A stretch of 64,000 nt of DNA. Origin: Acidobacteriota bacterium (GTDB lineage Bacteria > Acidobacteriota > Holophagae > Holophagales > Holophagaceae). Shown piece after piece: positions 1 through 8,504 of the stretch. Within the stretch, counting starts at the first letter, position 1. Every line of letters starts with the position of its first letter. The stretch covers positions 1 through 64,000 of the forward strand of contig SXYX01000012.1 of NCBI GenBank assembly GCA_005788175.1. Direction: 5' to 3'. The position numbers were made by a program, and so were the translations under genes. The notes under the pieces are model-generated. The model did not search any database. It was not told the DNA's origin and was given only the letters and a program-made list of their open reading frames with translations.

Positions 1-319
1 CCGAAGCCATAATTTTAACCTATCTCATCCGATCCTCGAATGTATTGGCCATAAAAGGGTCTTTTTAAGAAACTTTATTAGGTTTTTCAATTCTTAATAA
101 GTATCTTATTCCATGACTTGCGGAGCTAGTAGTTGACCATAAAATCCTAAACAAATAAGCGATTCTATTACAAACTTTTCAAATTTTTTGTGATTTAGAA
201 CCTACCTCTTATTCAAGAATCATGAATTACGGGTCTCTTAGATTTTGCGTTAATATCTGTCTTGATTTATGCCTATTAATATCATTCAAATAGGGTGATA
301 ATAAATCTGAGGTCAAAAT
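1..319. other. Non-coding AT-rich stretch, no supported gene
   Basis: No reading frame of useful length crosses this region on either strand. A CAT at 8-10 with an AGG a few bases upstream could be the start of a minus-strand gene running off the left edge, but only three codons are visible, so it cannot be called. The right end supplies the leader of the acyl-CoA dehydrogenase gene, with GAGG at 309-312 eight bases before its ATG. I see no convincing -35/-10 pair, repeat or hairpin. Confidence 0.6.
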
Positions 320-2218
320 ATGACAATCGATATCCATAGTGCTAACTCTAGTGGTAACACAGATATAGCGAAGAGACTTTCAGTAGAGGAATCCAGACAA
401 GTCGCTGAAGATGCAAGACAAGACTCTTGGACTTCAGAGAGTTTCATTAAAGAGGTGTTTGGAGGTTCCTTCAATTTAGACATTCTTGAGTCGGTCCCTG
501 CTGCAAAGCCCTTGAGTGAAGATTTTCATAATTTTCATACTAAGTTGAAACTATTTCTCGAAAATGAAGTGGATTCAAATAAAATTGACCGCGAAGGTCA
601 ATACCCACCCGAAGTAATTCAAAAATTGGCTGAAATGGGTGCTATGGGGATGAAAATACCTAAAAAGTATGGTGGCTTGGGATTCAACATGTCTGAGTAC
701 GGAAAAATCATGGAATTACTCGGAACCCAAGATTCCAACATACTAGCTTTATTATCAGCTCATCAAAGTATTGGTGTCCCAAACCCATTAATGCACTTCG
801 GAACCGAGCAACAAAAAGAAAAGTACCTGCCCATGGTTGCTCGTGGAGTGATTTCAGCTTTTGCCCTAACCGAAGGGGAAGTTGGCTCAGATCCGGCTAA
901 TTTAAGCACCACCCTCACTCGTACTTCAAATGGAGACTTTATCCTTAGTGGTGAAAAACTTTGGTGTACCAATGGAACAATAGCTGGGCTTTATGTAGTT
1001 ATGGCTCGCCACGAGGATACCAAGAAAATTTCAGCTGTCATTGTTGAGAGAGAATGGCCCGGAGTAGAAGTTGTTACCCGGTGTCATTTCATGGGTATGC
1101 GGGCATTAGAAAATGGAGTTATTCGTTTTAGCAATGTCCATATTCCTAAAGAAAATATACTCTGGAAAGAGGGCAAAGGACTTAAACTGGCTCTTGTCAC
1201 CCTCAATACAGGAAGACTTTCCATCCCCAATGGAGTAGTAGGTGGAGGAAAGCGCTTGACCCAAATCGTACGTGCATGGGGAGCAAAAAGATATCAATGG
1301 GGTAGCATAATTGGAAAGCATGAAGCAGTCGGTCATATGATTTCAGATATAGCATCTACCTCGTTCGCCATTGAATCTATGTCCTACCTCTGTAACCGCA
1401 TGGCCGACGAAGGTACTCGAGACATAAGATTAGAGGCCGCTATTGCTAAATTGTGGACCACTGAAGAGGGATGGCAAATGGTAGACAGAACCCTCCAAAT
1501 CAGAGGCGGTAGGGGATTTGAAACAGCCGATAGCTTAATTAACCGTGGTGAGGCGGGTGTTGCGATCGAAAGAATGCTTCGAGACTTCAGAATTAATTTA
1601 ATTTTTGAAGGTAGTTCAGAGATCATGCATCTTTTTATTGCTCGAGAAGCTCTAGATAAACATTTATCCAAGGCTTGGGATCTTGTTAATCCCAAAAGCA
1701 CATTGGCTATCAGAATTAAAGCTATACCCAAAGTGATCGCATTTTATTCTTGGTGGTATCCCAGTCGTTGGTGGGGACTATCAACATTTTTCAAATACTA
1801 CTCCTACGGGTCATTAGGTAAATATTTCAGACAATCCGAGAGACTAACTCGTAAGTTGAGTAGATCCATTTTTCATCAAATGGTCATCCAGGGTCCCAAA
1901 TTAGAAAAGAAGCAAGCAACACTTTTCCGAGCTGTAGATATCGGCGCAGATCTTTTTGCTCTCTCGGCAGCCATTATTCATGCTGTTGATCAACAAAAAA
2001 TCAACGGTATAGATTCAGAAAAACAAAAACAACTAGCCGACATATTTGCACGAAAAATGCTTCGTCGTATACGAAATAAATTCAATGACCTTCACTCCAA
2101 TGACGATAATGAAAAAACCCGTCTCTCGTGTTCAATACTTGAGGGCGAATATAAGTTTATGGAAGAAGGACTAACTCGAGATAAGGAAATAGAATTCATG
2201 GAGTTTGGAAAACTATAA
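320..2218 (+). CDS. Acyl-CoA dehydrogenase, long form with C-terminal helical extension
   Basis: This is an FAD-dependent acyl-CoA dehydrogenase, which introduces the first double bond in fatty acid beta-oxidation. The motif ALTEGEVGSDP near residue 183 is the flavin/substrate-binding signature. RGGRGFE, followed by IFEGSSEIM near residue 430, carries the glutamate that serves as catalytic base in this family. At 632 residues it is much longer than the usual 380-residue tetrameric enzymes. About 180 residues follow the core, resembling the layout of very-long-chain and ACAD9-type enzymes, which suggests long-chain substrates; that specificity is inference. The ATG has GAGG eight bases upstream. 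An MFS permease follows after only 9 bp, so the two are probably one transcript. Internal minus-strand ORFs are shadows. Confidence 0.93.
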   Translation: MTIDIHSANSSGNTDIAKRLSVEESRQVAEDARQDSWTSESFIKEVFGGSFNLDILESVPAAKPLSEDFHNFHTKLKLFLENEVDSNKIDREGQYPPEVIQKLAEMGAMGMKIPKKYGGLGFNMSEYGKIMELLGTQDSNILALLSAHQSIGVPNPLMHFGTEQQKEKYLPMVARGVISAFALTEGEVGSDPANLSTTLTRTSNGDFILSGEKLWCTNGTIAGLYVVMARHEDTKKISAVIVEREWPGVEVVTRCHFMGMRALENGVIRFSNVHIPKENILWKEGKGLKLALVTLNTGRLSIPNGVVGGGKRLTQIVRAWGAKRYQWGSIIGKHEAVGHMISDIASTSFAIESMSYLCNRMADEGTRDIRLEAAIAKLWTTEEGWQMVDRTLQIRGGRGFETADSLINRGEAGVAIERMLRDFRINLIFEGSSEIMHLFIAREALDKHLSKAWDLVNPKSTLAIRIKAIPKVIAFYSWWYPSRWWGLSTFFKYYSYGSLGKYFRQSERLTRKLSRSIFHQMVIQGPKLEKKQATLFRAVDIGADLFALSAAIIHAVDQQKINGIDSEKQKQLADIFARKMLRRIRNKFNDLHSNDDNEKTRLSCSILEGEYKFMEEGLTRDKEIEFMEFGKL

Positions 2219-2227
2219 AATAGTTTT

Positions 2228-3448
2228 ATGTGGAAAAATATACGTCGTGCCTGTACCTCTACTGTTTTTGTTGCAGCTTTAGGTTATTTCGTTGATATTT
2301 TTGATTTATTACTCTTTGGTATCGTCAGGCAACAGAGCTTAATAGATATAGGAATCCCCCTTGAGCAAACTCTTCCTGTAGGTATATACCTTCAGAATAT
2401 GCAGGTATGGGGATTAGTTATTGGAGGAATTTTTTGGGGAATCCTTGGCGATAAGAGAGGCCGACTAGCAGTCCTGTTTGGATCAATCGCTGTCTATTCG
2501 ATCGCTAACATTGCTAATGCGTACGTCACAACGATTCCACAATATGCCTTCTGGAGGTTCATTGCTGGTTTTGGATTAGCCGGAGAATTAGGAGCTGCCA
2601 TTACCTTAGTTGCCGAGACATTACCTTCAGATATTCGGGGGTATGGAACAACGATTGTGGCTGCCGTGGGTATCAGCGGTGCCGTTGCAGCCAATTTCGT
2701 CGGCCAGTATTTTTCTTGGAGTTATGCCTATCTTACAGGAGGTATTTTAGGTCTAGCTCTATTGCTACTAAGAGTAAAAGTTGGAGAAAGTATACTCTTT
2801 AGGTCGAACCAGAATAAAAATGTACCGCAAGGTGATTTTCTATCTTTATTCAAAAATAAAGATCGCTTCATTAGATTTGCTCGATGCGTAGGTATCGGTA
2901 TTCCTCTATGGTATGGTGTGGGAATTCTAATATTCTATTCCCCGGAGTTTTCTATATCTCTAAACTATACGAGTGCAATAAAAGCCGGTAATGCAATCGC
3001 CTGGTGCTACGCTGGCTTAGTAATTGGCGATTTGGTTAGTGGATTCCTTAGTCAAATACTCGAAAGCCGTAAAAAGGTTCTATATATATTTCTTTGCCTC
3101 AGTGCCTTATGCTCTACTCTCTTCCTCACTCTTCGGGGACTCAATGCGTCTCAGTTTTATATTCTAGCTTTCTGTTTTGGAATCACCCTGGGATACTGGG
3201 CTGTTTTTGTGACTACAACGAGTGAGCATTTTGGAACCAATCTCAGATCTACTGTGACCACTTCAGTACCTAATTTCGTAAGATGGTCTGTGAGTCCAAT
3301 GTCGATCCTTTTTCTTTTCTTAAGCGGTCAATTGGGCAACTTGGTTTCTGCTTTCATAATTGGAGTGGTTGTGTTTGCTATAGGATTTACTTCCCTTCGT
3401 GGGATGAAAGAGACACACAATCGATCCCTTGACTTTGTGGAAGACTAA
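2228..3448 (+). CDS. Major facilitator superfamily permease
   Basis: This is a polytopic inner-membrane transporter with about twelve hydrophobic segments over 406 residues. The loop between helices 2 and 3 has the MFS motif A form GDKRGR near residue 80. The next helices (ANAYVTTIPQYAFWRFIAGFGLAGELGAA style) resemble the metabolite:proton and sialic-acid/aromatic-acid symporter branch. The substrate cannot be read from sequence. Its position 9 bp after a beta-oxidation dehydrogenase suggests uptake of an organic acid, which is inference. No clear Shine-Dalgarno precedes the ATG, so translation may be coupled to the upstream gene. Its stop TAA interlocks with the stop of the convergent SDR gene in the four bases CTAA. 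Confidence 0.88.
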   Translation: MWKNIRRACTSTVFVAALGYFVDIFDLLLFGIVRQQSLIDIGIPLEQTLPVGIYLQNMQVWGLVIGGIFWGILGDKRGRLAVLFGSIAVYSIANIANAYVTTIPQYAFWRFIAGFGLAGELGAAITLVAETLPSDIRGYGTTIVAAVGISGAVAANFVGQYFSWSYAYLTGGILGLALLLLRVKVGESILFRSNQNKNVPQGDFLSLFKNKDRFIRFARCVGIGIPLWYGVGILIFYSPEFSISLNYTSAIKAGNAIAWCYAGLVIGDLVSGFLSQILESRKKVLYIFLCLSALCSTLFLTLRGLNASQFYILAFCFGITLGYWAVFVTTTSEHFGTNLRSTVTTSVPNFVRWSVSPMSILFLFLSGQLGNLVSAFIIGVVVFAIGFTSLRGMKETHNRSLDFVED

Positions 3449-4185
3449 TTAGGTTGTACAGCTCCTGCGCCACCGTCAAATGGGATTACTGCACCTGAAA
3501 GCCACAGGCTTTCGGGTCCCAAAAGATAAACAACAAGTGAAGCAATTTCTTCCGATTGTCCGATGCGATGTAATGGATTAACCCTCTTCAAATTATTCAA
3601 GGTTTCTTCTGGTTCAAGAGTTTCCTCAATGCGGTCAAGAAGCATATCTGTTGCCACGGGACCAGGCGCAACGGCATTGACTCTAATTTGCCTATGCCCC
3701 CATTCCTGCGCAAGGTATTGGGCTAACATATGTAAGCCTGCCTTAGCAACACCATAGGCTGCTTGCAAAGGTACTACTCTAATGCCTACATTGGATCCCG
3801 TTAAGACAACACTTGATCCCTCTTGTAAATTGGGGCCGAGAAAATGTGCCATATTCCAGGGACCTAAGAGATTCTGATCAATCATACGATTGAAAATAGC
3901 TAGATCACTTTTTTCAACGCTCCCGGCTTCAAAAGATCCGGCGTTGAGAAAAAGTCCATCAAGCGGCCCACATTGATTGGCAAATTTCTCGACAGCACTT
4001 TGATCACTATGATCCAAGGAAATAGCCTGCACTTTTGGTAAAGTTTCTTTAAGTTTGTCTAAACGACGGCCAACCAAGATTAGTTCTGCGCCCAGCGAAT
4101 GCAGTTTACGAGCCGTTGCTCTTCCTATTCCGCTACCTGCTCCAGTAATTAGAATCTGTCTGCCTTCGAAAATACCCTTATTCAT
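3445..4185 (-). CDS. SDR-family oxidoreductase (classical)
   Basis: This is a classical short-chain dehydrogenase/reductase of 246 residues. The nucleotide-binding motif TGAGSGIG lies at 14-21 and the NAG motif at 81-83. The catalytic set is Ser131, Tyr144 and Lys148 (AAYGVAK). The C-terminal segment ending GAVIPFDGGAGA is like FabG-type enzymes, whose last strand reads V-DGG. The substrate is unknown. The gene starts inside the stop region of the upstream DUF502 gene (ATGA overlap at 4182-4185), so the two are translationally coupled and follow pgsA in a three-gene run. It ends tail-to-tail with the MFS gene, sharing 4 bp. Confidence 0.9.
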   Translation of the reverse strand: MNKGIFEGRQILITGAGSGIGRATARKLHSLGAELILVGRRLDKLKETLPKVQAISLDHSDQSAVEKFANQCGPLDGLFLNAGSFEAGSVEKSDLAIFNRMIDQNLLGPWNMAHFLGPNLQEGSSVVLTGSNVGIRVVPLQAAYGVAKAGLHMLAQYLAQEWGHRQIRVNAVAPGPVATDMLLDRIEETLEPEETLNNLKRVNPLHRIGQSEEIASLVVYLLGPESLWLSGAVIPFDGGAGAVQPN

Positions 4186-4793
4186 TGACGAGGTCCATGC
4201 GGGACAATGGCTCCCCCGCTAACGATCCAAGAAAGAGCTTCGTCGGGTGCGATCGAAGTAGCTTTTATTTTATCCTTAGGTAGCATCAGCACATATCCAT
4301 TGCTAGGATTAGGAGATGTGGGGATAAAAACGGAATACCACTCTACCCCTTGGGGACTTATCCAAGAGCAATCTTTATGAGTTATAAATCCAAGAGTTTG
4401 ATTGCCCTCACTGGGAAACTCTATGAGGACAACTTCGCTAAAAACTGCTTTATCAGGGTTTTGGATTGCAGCGGTGAGGCGATTAATCGAACTATAAACA
4501 CTTTTTACAACTGGTATCTTAAGAATAACTATTTCAATCCACCTAAAAAGTTGCCGACCAATAAAATTACTGACTAAGAGTCCTGTAAAAAGAATGGTTA
4601 GGAAGGTGCATAAAACAGAGAGGAGGAAAATCTCTAAATCAGAAAGGCGCGTATAACCTAATGTGCTAAATACACTGCTGACCGGTTCTTGATAAAGCGA
4701 GGTAAGCCATCCACCCACTAATTTTATGAGGTAAAAAGTAATTAAGAGTGGCAGAAGTCTATATGTACCGCTCCAAAGATATCGTTTAATCAT
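4182..4793 (-). CDS. DUF502 family membrane protein
   Basis: This small inner-membrane protein has two hydrophobic helices near its N-terminus, around LLPLLITFYLIKLVGGW and FLLSVLCTFLTILFTGLLVSNF. A soluble beta-rich tail follows, with VFIPTSPNPSNGYVLMLPK typical of DUF502. The ORF track opens at 4868, but those first 25 residues lie wholly inside pgsA. The family normally begins a few residues before the first helix, matching MIKRYLWSGTYR, so I place the start at 4793, overlapping the pgsA stop by 8 bp. The molecular function of DUF502 is not established. Position between pgsA and an SDR gene suggests cotranscription but does not define a role. Confidence 0.85.
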   Translation of the reverse strand: MIKRYLWSGTYRLLPLLITFYLIKLVGGWLTSLYQEPVSSVFSTLGYTRLSDLEIFLLSVLCTFLTILFTGLLVSNFIGRQLFRWIEIVILKIPVVKSVYSSINRLTAAIQNPDKAVFSEVVLIEFPSEGNQTLGFITHKDCSWISPQGVEWYSVFIPTSPNPSNGYVLMLPKDKIKATSIAPDEALSWIVSGGAIVPHGPRQ

Positions 4794-5427
4794 CGGTTTT
4801 GTCCCCTTCAGACTGAAAATAATTCCAGTAGGTTGATAAATACTTATAGCCGCTCCATAGAGCCACAAAAAGAGAACACCATAGGATGAGGGTCCCTATG
4901 CCCAGGAAAAAACTGAAAGGATAGCGAAGAGTAATGAAGTATTGAAATATGCCCAAGTCCGTCCACTCATAAAACCATTGATCTAATTTGGGGCCCAAAA
5001 TTAGGAGCGAGATAGCTGTAATTTGTAGGCCCACTTTCCATTTTCCAAGAGTGCCTGCTTTAATAATTATGCCATCCTCGGCAGCAATTGATCTCAGTCC
5101 TGTGATTGCAAATTCTCTAATTAAAATTATGAAAACCATCCAAGCTGGAGCAAGGCTATGGCCATCGTGTTGCAATTCAATTAAAGAGATGAGAGCGCCT
5201 GTAATGAGCATCTTGTCGGCCAAGGGATCCAGTAATGTACCTAATTTAGTGACCTGTCTCCAGCGACGAGCAAGATAACCATCAAGACCATCTGTAATGG
5301 CCGCTACCCAGAAAACAATAACGCCGATGACGTGGTAATACTCGATTCGTGTCAATAATATCACTACCAAAACTGGAACCAATAGAATTCTCGAAACACT
5401 GAGGTAGTTGGATGTGGTCATTTTCAT
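4786..5427 (-). CDS. pgsA: CDP-diacylglycerol-glycerol-3-phosphate 3-phosphatidyltransferase
   Basis: PgsA joins CDP-diacylglycerol and glycerol-3-phosphate to give phosphatidylglycerol phosphate, the committed step to phosphatidylglycerol and cardiolipin in the inner membrane. The CDP-alcohol phosphotransferase signature D-x2-DG-x2-AR-x8-G-x3-D-x3-D is complete in TDGLDGYLARRW followed by GTLLDPLADKM. The protein has 213 residues and several membrane helices, a normal size for PgsA; the N-terminal NYLSVSRILLVP is also typical. Two ATGs two codons apart are possible starts (5427, 5421). It heads a minus-strand run pgsA-DUF502-SDR and is divergent from queG across 141 bp. Confidence 0.93.
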   Translation of the reverse strand: MKMTTSNYLSVSRILLVPVLVVILLTRIEYYHVIGVIVFWVAAITDGLDGYLARRWRQVTKLGTLLDPLADKMLITGALISLIELQHDGHSLAPAWMVFIILIREFAITGLRSIAAEDGIIIKAGTLGKWKVGLQITAISLLILGPKLDQWFYEWTDLGIFQYFITLRYPFSFFLGIGTLILWCSLFVALWSGYKYLSTYWNYFQSEGDKTDD

Positions 5428-5568
5428 GGCATGTTCTAGGCTATCTATAAGGAGGGTGAGATTGTTATTCTGAATTTACCATTTATACGACAAAATTTGG
5501 ACAATAATTCCACATAAATGATTGATAGCTTAAGCATGTAACCCGACTTCTATGAGTCCGAGATATTT

Positions 5569-6510
5569 ATGCAACTCGACAAATTAAAAAATCAAATAAT
5601 CGATTTTGCCCTCCAAGAAGGATTCGGCCGGGCGGGCATAGCAAATTTAAGTCCATTCGATACTGAATCTCAACGGATAAATCGTTGGTTTAAAAACAAA
5701 TATCATCGCCATCTTTCTTATCTTGATCCTGCTGTACTTTTATTTCCGCAAAGTCTAGAACCATATGCCAAAACAGCTTTGGTCGTATTTTATCCCTACG
5801 CTCGTCCCAATTGTATTCCTGGAGAACGGGGAGCACAAAAAATCTCTCGATATCTGTGGGGAGATGACTACCACTGGATTATTAAGAAAAAACTACTACG
5901 GATCCTAGAAAGTATTCGAAATATTGATCCGACTATTGAAGGTAAACCTTGTGTTGATACAGCCCCGATTCTAGAGCGACAACTAGCCCAAAGAGCTGGA
6001 ATTGGATGGCAGGGTAAAAATACAATACTCATTGCCGAACGAGATGGTAGCTGGGGTTTTTTGGGAGTTCTTCTATTGGGGGTTGAATTGCCTCCAGACC
6101 CCCCATTTAAATCAGAGCAGTGTGGAAGCTGTACCGCGTGTCTCGACGCATGTCCTACGGGTGCTCTTGCCCCATTTGAGCTAGATCCCAATCTTTGTAT
6201 CACGACATACACCATCGAAACAGAACAAGAGGCGCCTGCGATCGTAGAAAAGGCTATTAGGGAGACGGGCTGGGTCGCTGGATGTGATATCTGCCAAGAA
6301 GTGTGCCCGTGGAACAGTAAACCACTTTGGGGAGACGCTGATACTTGGGGTGGATCAACATCAATTCACAGCTTCTCGACCTCCAATTTACGGTTTTCCT
6401 CTTCACAATGGCGAAAAATAACTAAAAAGTCCGCTCTTCGGAGGGTAAGTAGACGGCATTGGCTGCTGACATTAAGGCGTGCGGGCCTCCTGTCAGACCC
6501 CTTAATTTAA
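5569..6510 (+). CDS. queG: Epoxyqueuosine reductase
   Basis: QueG reduces epoxyqueuosine to queuosine in the wobble position of GUN-anticodon tRNAs, using cobalamin and two [4Fe-4S] clusters. The cluster ligands are visible as CGSCTACLDACP near residue 185 and CDICQEVCPWN near residue 240. The segment VDTAPILERQLAQRAGIGWQGKN is highly characteristic of QueG. The length of 313 residues is slightly short, because the C-terminal HEAT-like tail of some homologues is missing. Another enzyme of the same pathway, queE, lies about 27 kb away, so the pathway is present but not clustered here. A weak hairpin with a T-run follows the stop. Confidence 0.95.
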   Translation: MQLDKLKNQIIDFALQEGFGRAGIANLSPFDTESQRINRWFKNKYHRHLSYLDPAVLLFPQSLEPYAKTALVVFYPYARPNCIPGERGAQKISRYLWGDDYHWIIKKKLLRILESIRNIDPTIEGKPCVDTAPILERQLAQRAGIGWQGKNTILIAERDGSWGFLGVLLLGVELPPDPPFKSEQCGSCTACLDACPTGALAPFELDPNLCITTYTIETEQEAPAIVEKAIRETGWVAGCDICQEVCPWNSKPLWGDADTWGGSTSIHSFSTSNLRFSSSQWRKITKKSALRRVSRRHWLLTLRRAGLLSDPLI

Positions 6511-6512
6511 CC

Positions 6513-6558
6513 ATGCCCAAAAAAAATGAAAATTATACTTTATTATTTGGCATTTTTT
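6513..6558 (+). terminator. Possible weak intrinsic terminator after queG
   Basis: ATGCC-AAA at 6513-6521 can pair with TTTGGCAT at 6546-6553, with one bulged C, and the 3' arm leads into six T residues. The loop is long (about 24 nt) and the stem is short and AT-rich, so efficiency would be low. It lies between the queG stop and the speA start, where a terminator would make sense. Confidence 0.35.
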
Positions 6559-6605
6559 CCTTATAAATCAATTTCACCCCTTTTCGAAAACGAAGGATCA
6601 ACAAT

Positions 6606-8504
6606 ATGCCCCTAAAATGGACAGTCCAAGATTCCGCAAAACTTTATGCCATTGAAGAATGGGGGGATGGATATTTTGGAACTAATCCTAAGGGTCGAAT
6701 TATTGCCATACCTACTCGAGATGAATCTACGAGTATAGATCTTTATGAAGCGGTGCTCAGACTTAAGAAACTTGGCATCCAAACACCAGTCACCCTTAGG
6801 TTTCCCCAAATACTCGAAGGTCGAATTAAAGAAATAAATTTAGCATTCAAAAAAGCAATTAATGATTTCAATTACAACAGCGACTATAGTTCTATCTACC
6901 CAGTTAAAACTAATCAAATCAAAGAGGTAGTTCAAGAAATAGTTAAGGCTGGTAATGATTACAAATTGGGCTTGGAATGCGGGAGTAAGCCTGAATTAAT
7001 TCTAGCTCTGTCTATGAATTTAAATCCTGATTCCCTTATCCTATGCAACGGGTACAAAGATGAAGGCTTCATCAGAATGGCTCTTTTAGCCCGGAAGACT
7101 GGTCGCCGAATTGTTATTACCGTGGAGAAGATGTCTGAACTACCTGTGATTCTTAAAATTGCAAAATCTCTCAAGGTCAAACCGCTTATCGGCCTGAGGG
7201 CAAAATTAAATGCTCAGGGATCTGGTAAATGGGAAACCAGTGCAGGCGATCATGCCAAGTTTGGCTTAACGACAAGAGAGATTCTCGAAGCTGTTGCTAT
7301 TCTTAGCAAGAAGAAAATGCTTGATAGCATCATAGAGCTGCATTTCCATATCGGCTCACAAATTACAGATATTCGAAAAGTTAAAATTGCAGTTAAAGAA
7401 GCTACTAGGATCTACGCTAAATTGAGAAAAATGGGTATCCCCATTGAATATATGAATGTTGGAGGAGGTTTAGCTGTAGATTATGATGGCTCCAAAACAA
7501 CATTTACTTCGAGCATGAACTATACAGTGGAGCAATACGCCTCCGATGTTGTATATAACACTAAAGATATTTGCAAAATGGAGGATGTGCCGGTACCCCA
7601 CTTATTAACAGAAAGTGGTCGTGCACTAACTGCCTACCATGAATTAGTAATAGTGGATGTGATCGGGCTTATTGATACGACTCACTCAAGATACAGTGTT
7701 GAAATCTCAGGAAAAGAAATTCAAATCATCAAAGATTTAGCCTATATCCGAGATAACATTGGTCCTAAAAATTATTCGGAAATGTACAGCGATGCCTTAT
7801 CCTCAAAGGATGAGATCAATAGTCTATTTAATTTGGGCTATCTTTCACTTGAGGATCGGTCTAAAGGCGAAACTTTATTCTGGGAAATCCTGAGGAAAAT
7901 CTCAAAAATTCTCACTCATAAGTCAATAAAATATATTCCTGAAGAGTTTAGAGACTTGAACAAGAGTTTGGCCGATAAATTTATTGCCAATTTCAGTATT
8001 TTCCAAACCATACCCGATCATTGGGCTATTGAGCATTTATTTCCAGTGGCCCCTATTCATCGACTAAAAGAGAAGCCTACCCTTAGTGCTACCTTATGTG
8101 ACATCACTTGTGACAGTGATGGAACCATTGAGAAATTTGTTGACCTCAAGGATGTACGTGATGAAATACCTCTTCACGAACCCACAGATGAACCGTATTT
8201 TATTGGCATATTCCTTACCGGGGCCTATCAAGATATTTTAGGAATGCGACACAATCTTTTCGGAGCCCCAAGCGAAGTATTTATGATAGCTGAGGAAGAT
8301 GATAATTTTAGAATAGATAAAGTAATTCCAGCTGAAACTATAGATGATATGCTTCGAAGTGTTCACTATAATCCAGAAAGTATGGGCCGTATTTCCATCA
8401 ACGGTCGTAAAATAAAGACTAAAATCGATGCTTCAGAAGATCTTCACTCCCTCATCATTAAGCATCGGGGATCTCACACCTATTTGAGTTCCGAAGAAGA
8501 CTAG
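6606..8504 (+). CDS. speA: Biosynthetic arginine decarboxylase (SpeA type)
   Basis: SpeA decarboxylates arginine to agmatine with PLP, the first step of the arginine route to putrescine and spermidine. The PLP lysine is in YPVKTNQ near residue 101 and HFHIGSQI near residue 245 contacts the cofactor phosphate region. The glycine-rich NVGGGLAVDYDGS and LCDITCDSDGTI, which carries the CD..CDSDG substrate motif, are as expected for fold III decarboxylases. The length of 632 residues matches E. coli SpeA. GAAGGA lies upstream of the ATG. No agmatinase or agmatine deiminase gene is present in the window. Its stop codon interlocks with that of the convergent amidase gene in the palindrome CTAG. Confidence 0.96.
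   Translation: MPLKWTVQDSAKLYAIEEWGDGYFGTNPKGRIIAIPTRDESTSIDLYEAVLRLKKLGIQTPVTLRFPQILEGRIKEINLAFKKAINDFNYNSDYSSIYPVKTNQIKEVVQEIVKAGNDYKLGLECGSKPELILALSMNLNPDSLILCNGYKDEGFIRMALLARKTGRRIVITVEKMSELPVILKIAKSLKVKPLIGLRAKLNAQGSGKWETSAGDHAKFGLTTREILEAVAILSKKKMLDSIIELHFHIGSQITDIRKVKIAVKEATRIYAKLRKMGIPIEYMNVGGGLAVDYDGSKTTFTSSMNYTVEQYASDVVYNTKDICKMEDVPVPHLLTESGRALTAYHELVIVDVIGLIDTTHSRYSVEISGKEIQIIKDLAYIRDNIGPKNYSEMYSDALSSKDEINSLFNLGYLSLEDRSKGETLFWEILRKISKILTHKSIKYIPEEFRDLNKSLADKFIANFSIFQTIPDHWAIEHLFPVAPIHRLKEKPTLSATLCDITCDSDGTIEKFVDLKDVRDEIPLHEPTDEPYFIGIFLTGAYQDILGMRHNLFGAPSEVFMIAEEDDNFRIDKVIPAETIDDMLRSVHYNPESMGRISINGRKIKTKIDASEDLHSLIIKHRGSHTYLSSEED

Noticed and set aside
5443-5457. Near-perfect Shine-Dalgarno AAGGAGGGTGA on the plus strand upstream of queG
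   Set aside because: Only a four-codon frame (TTG TTA TTC TGA) follows at proper spacing, and queG starts over 100 bp later, so it is probably chance.
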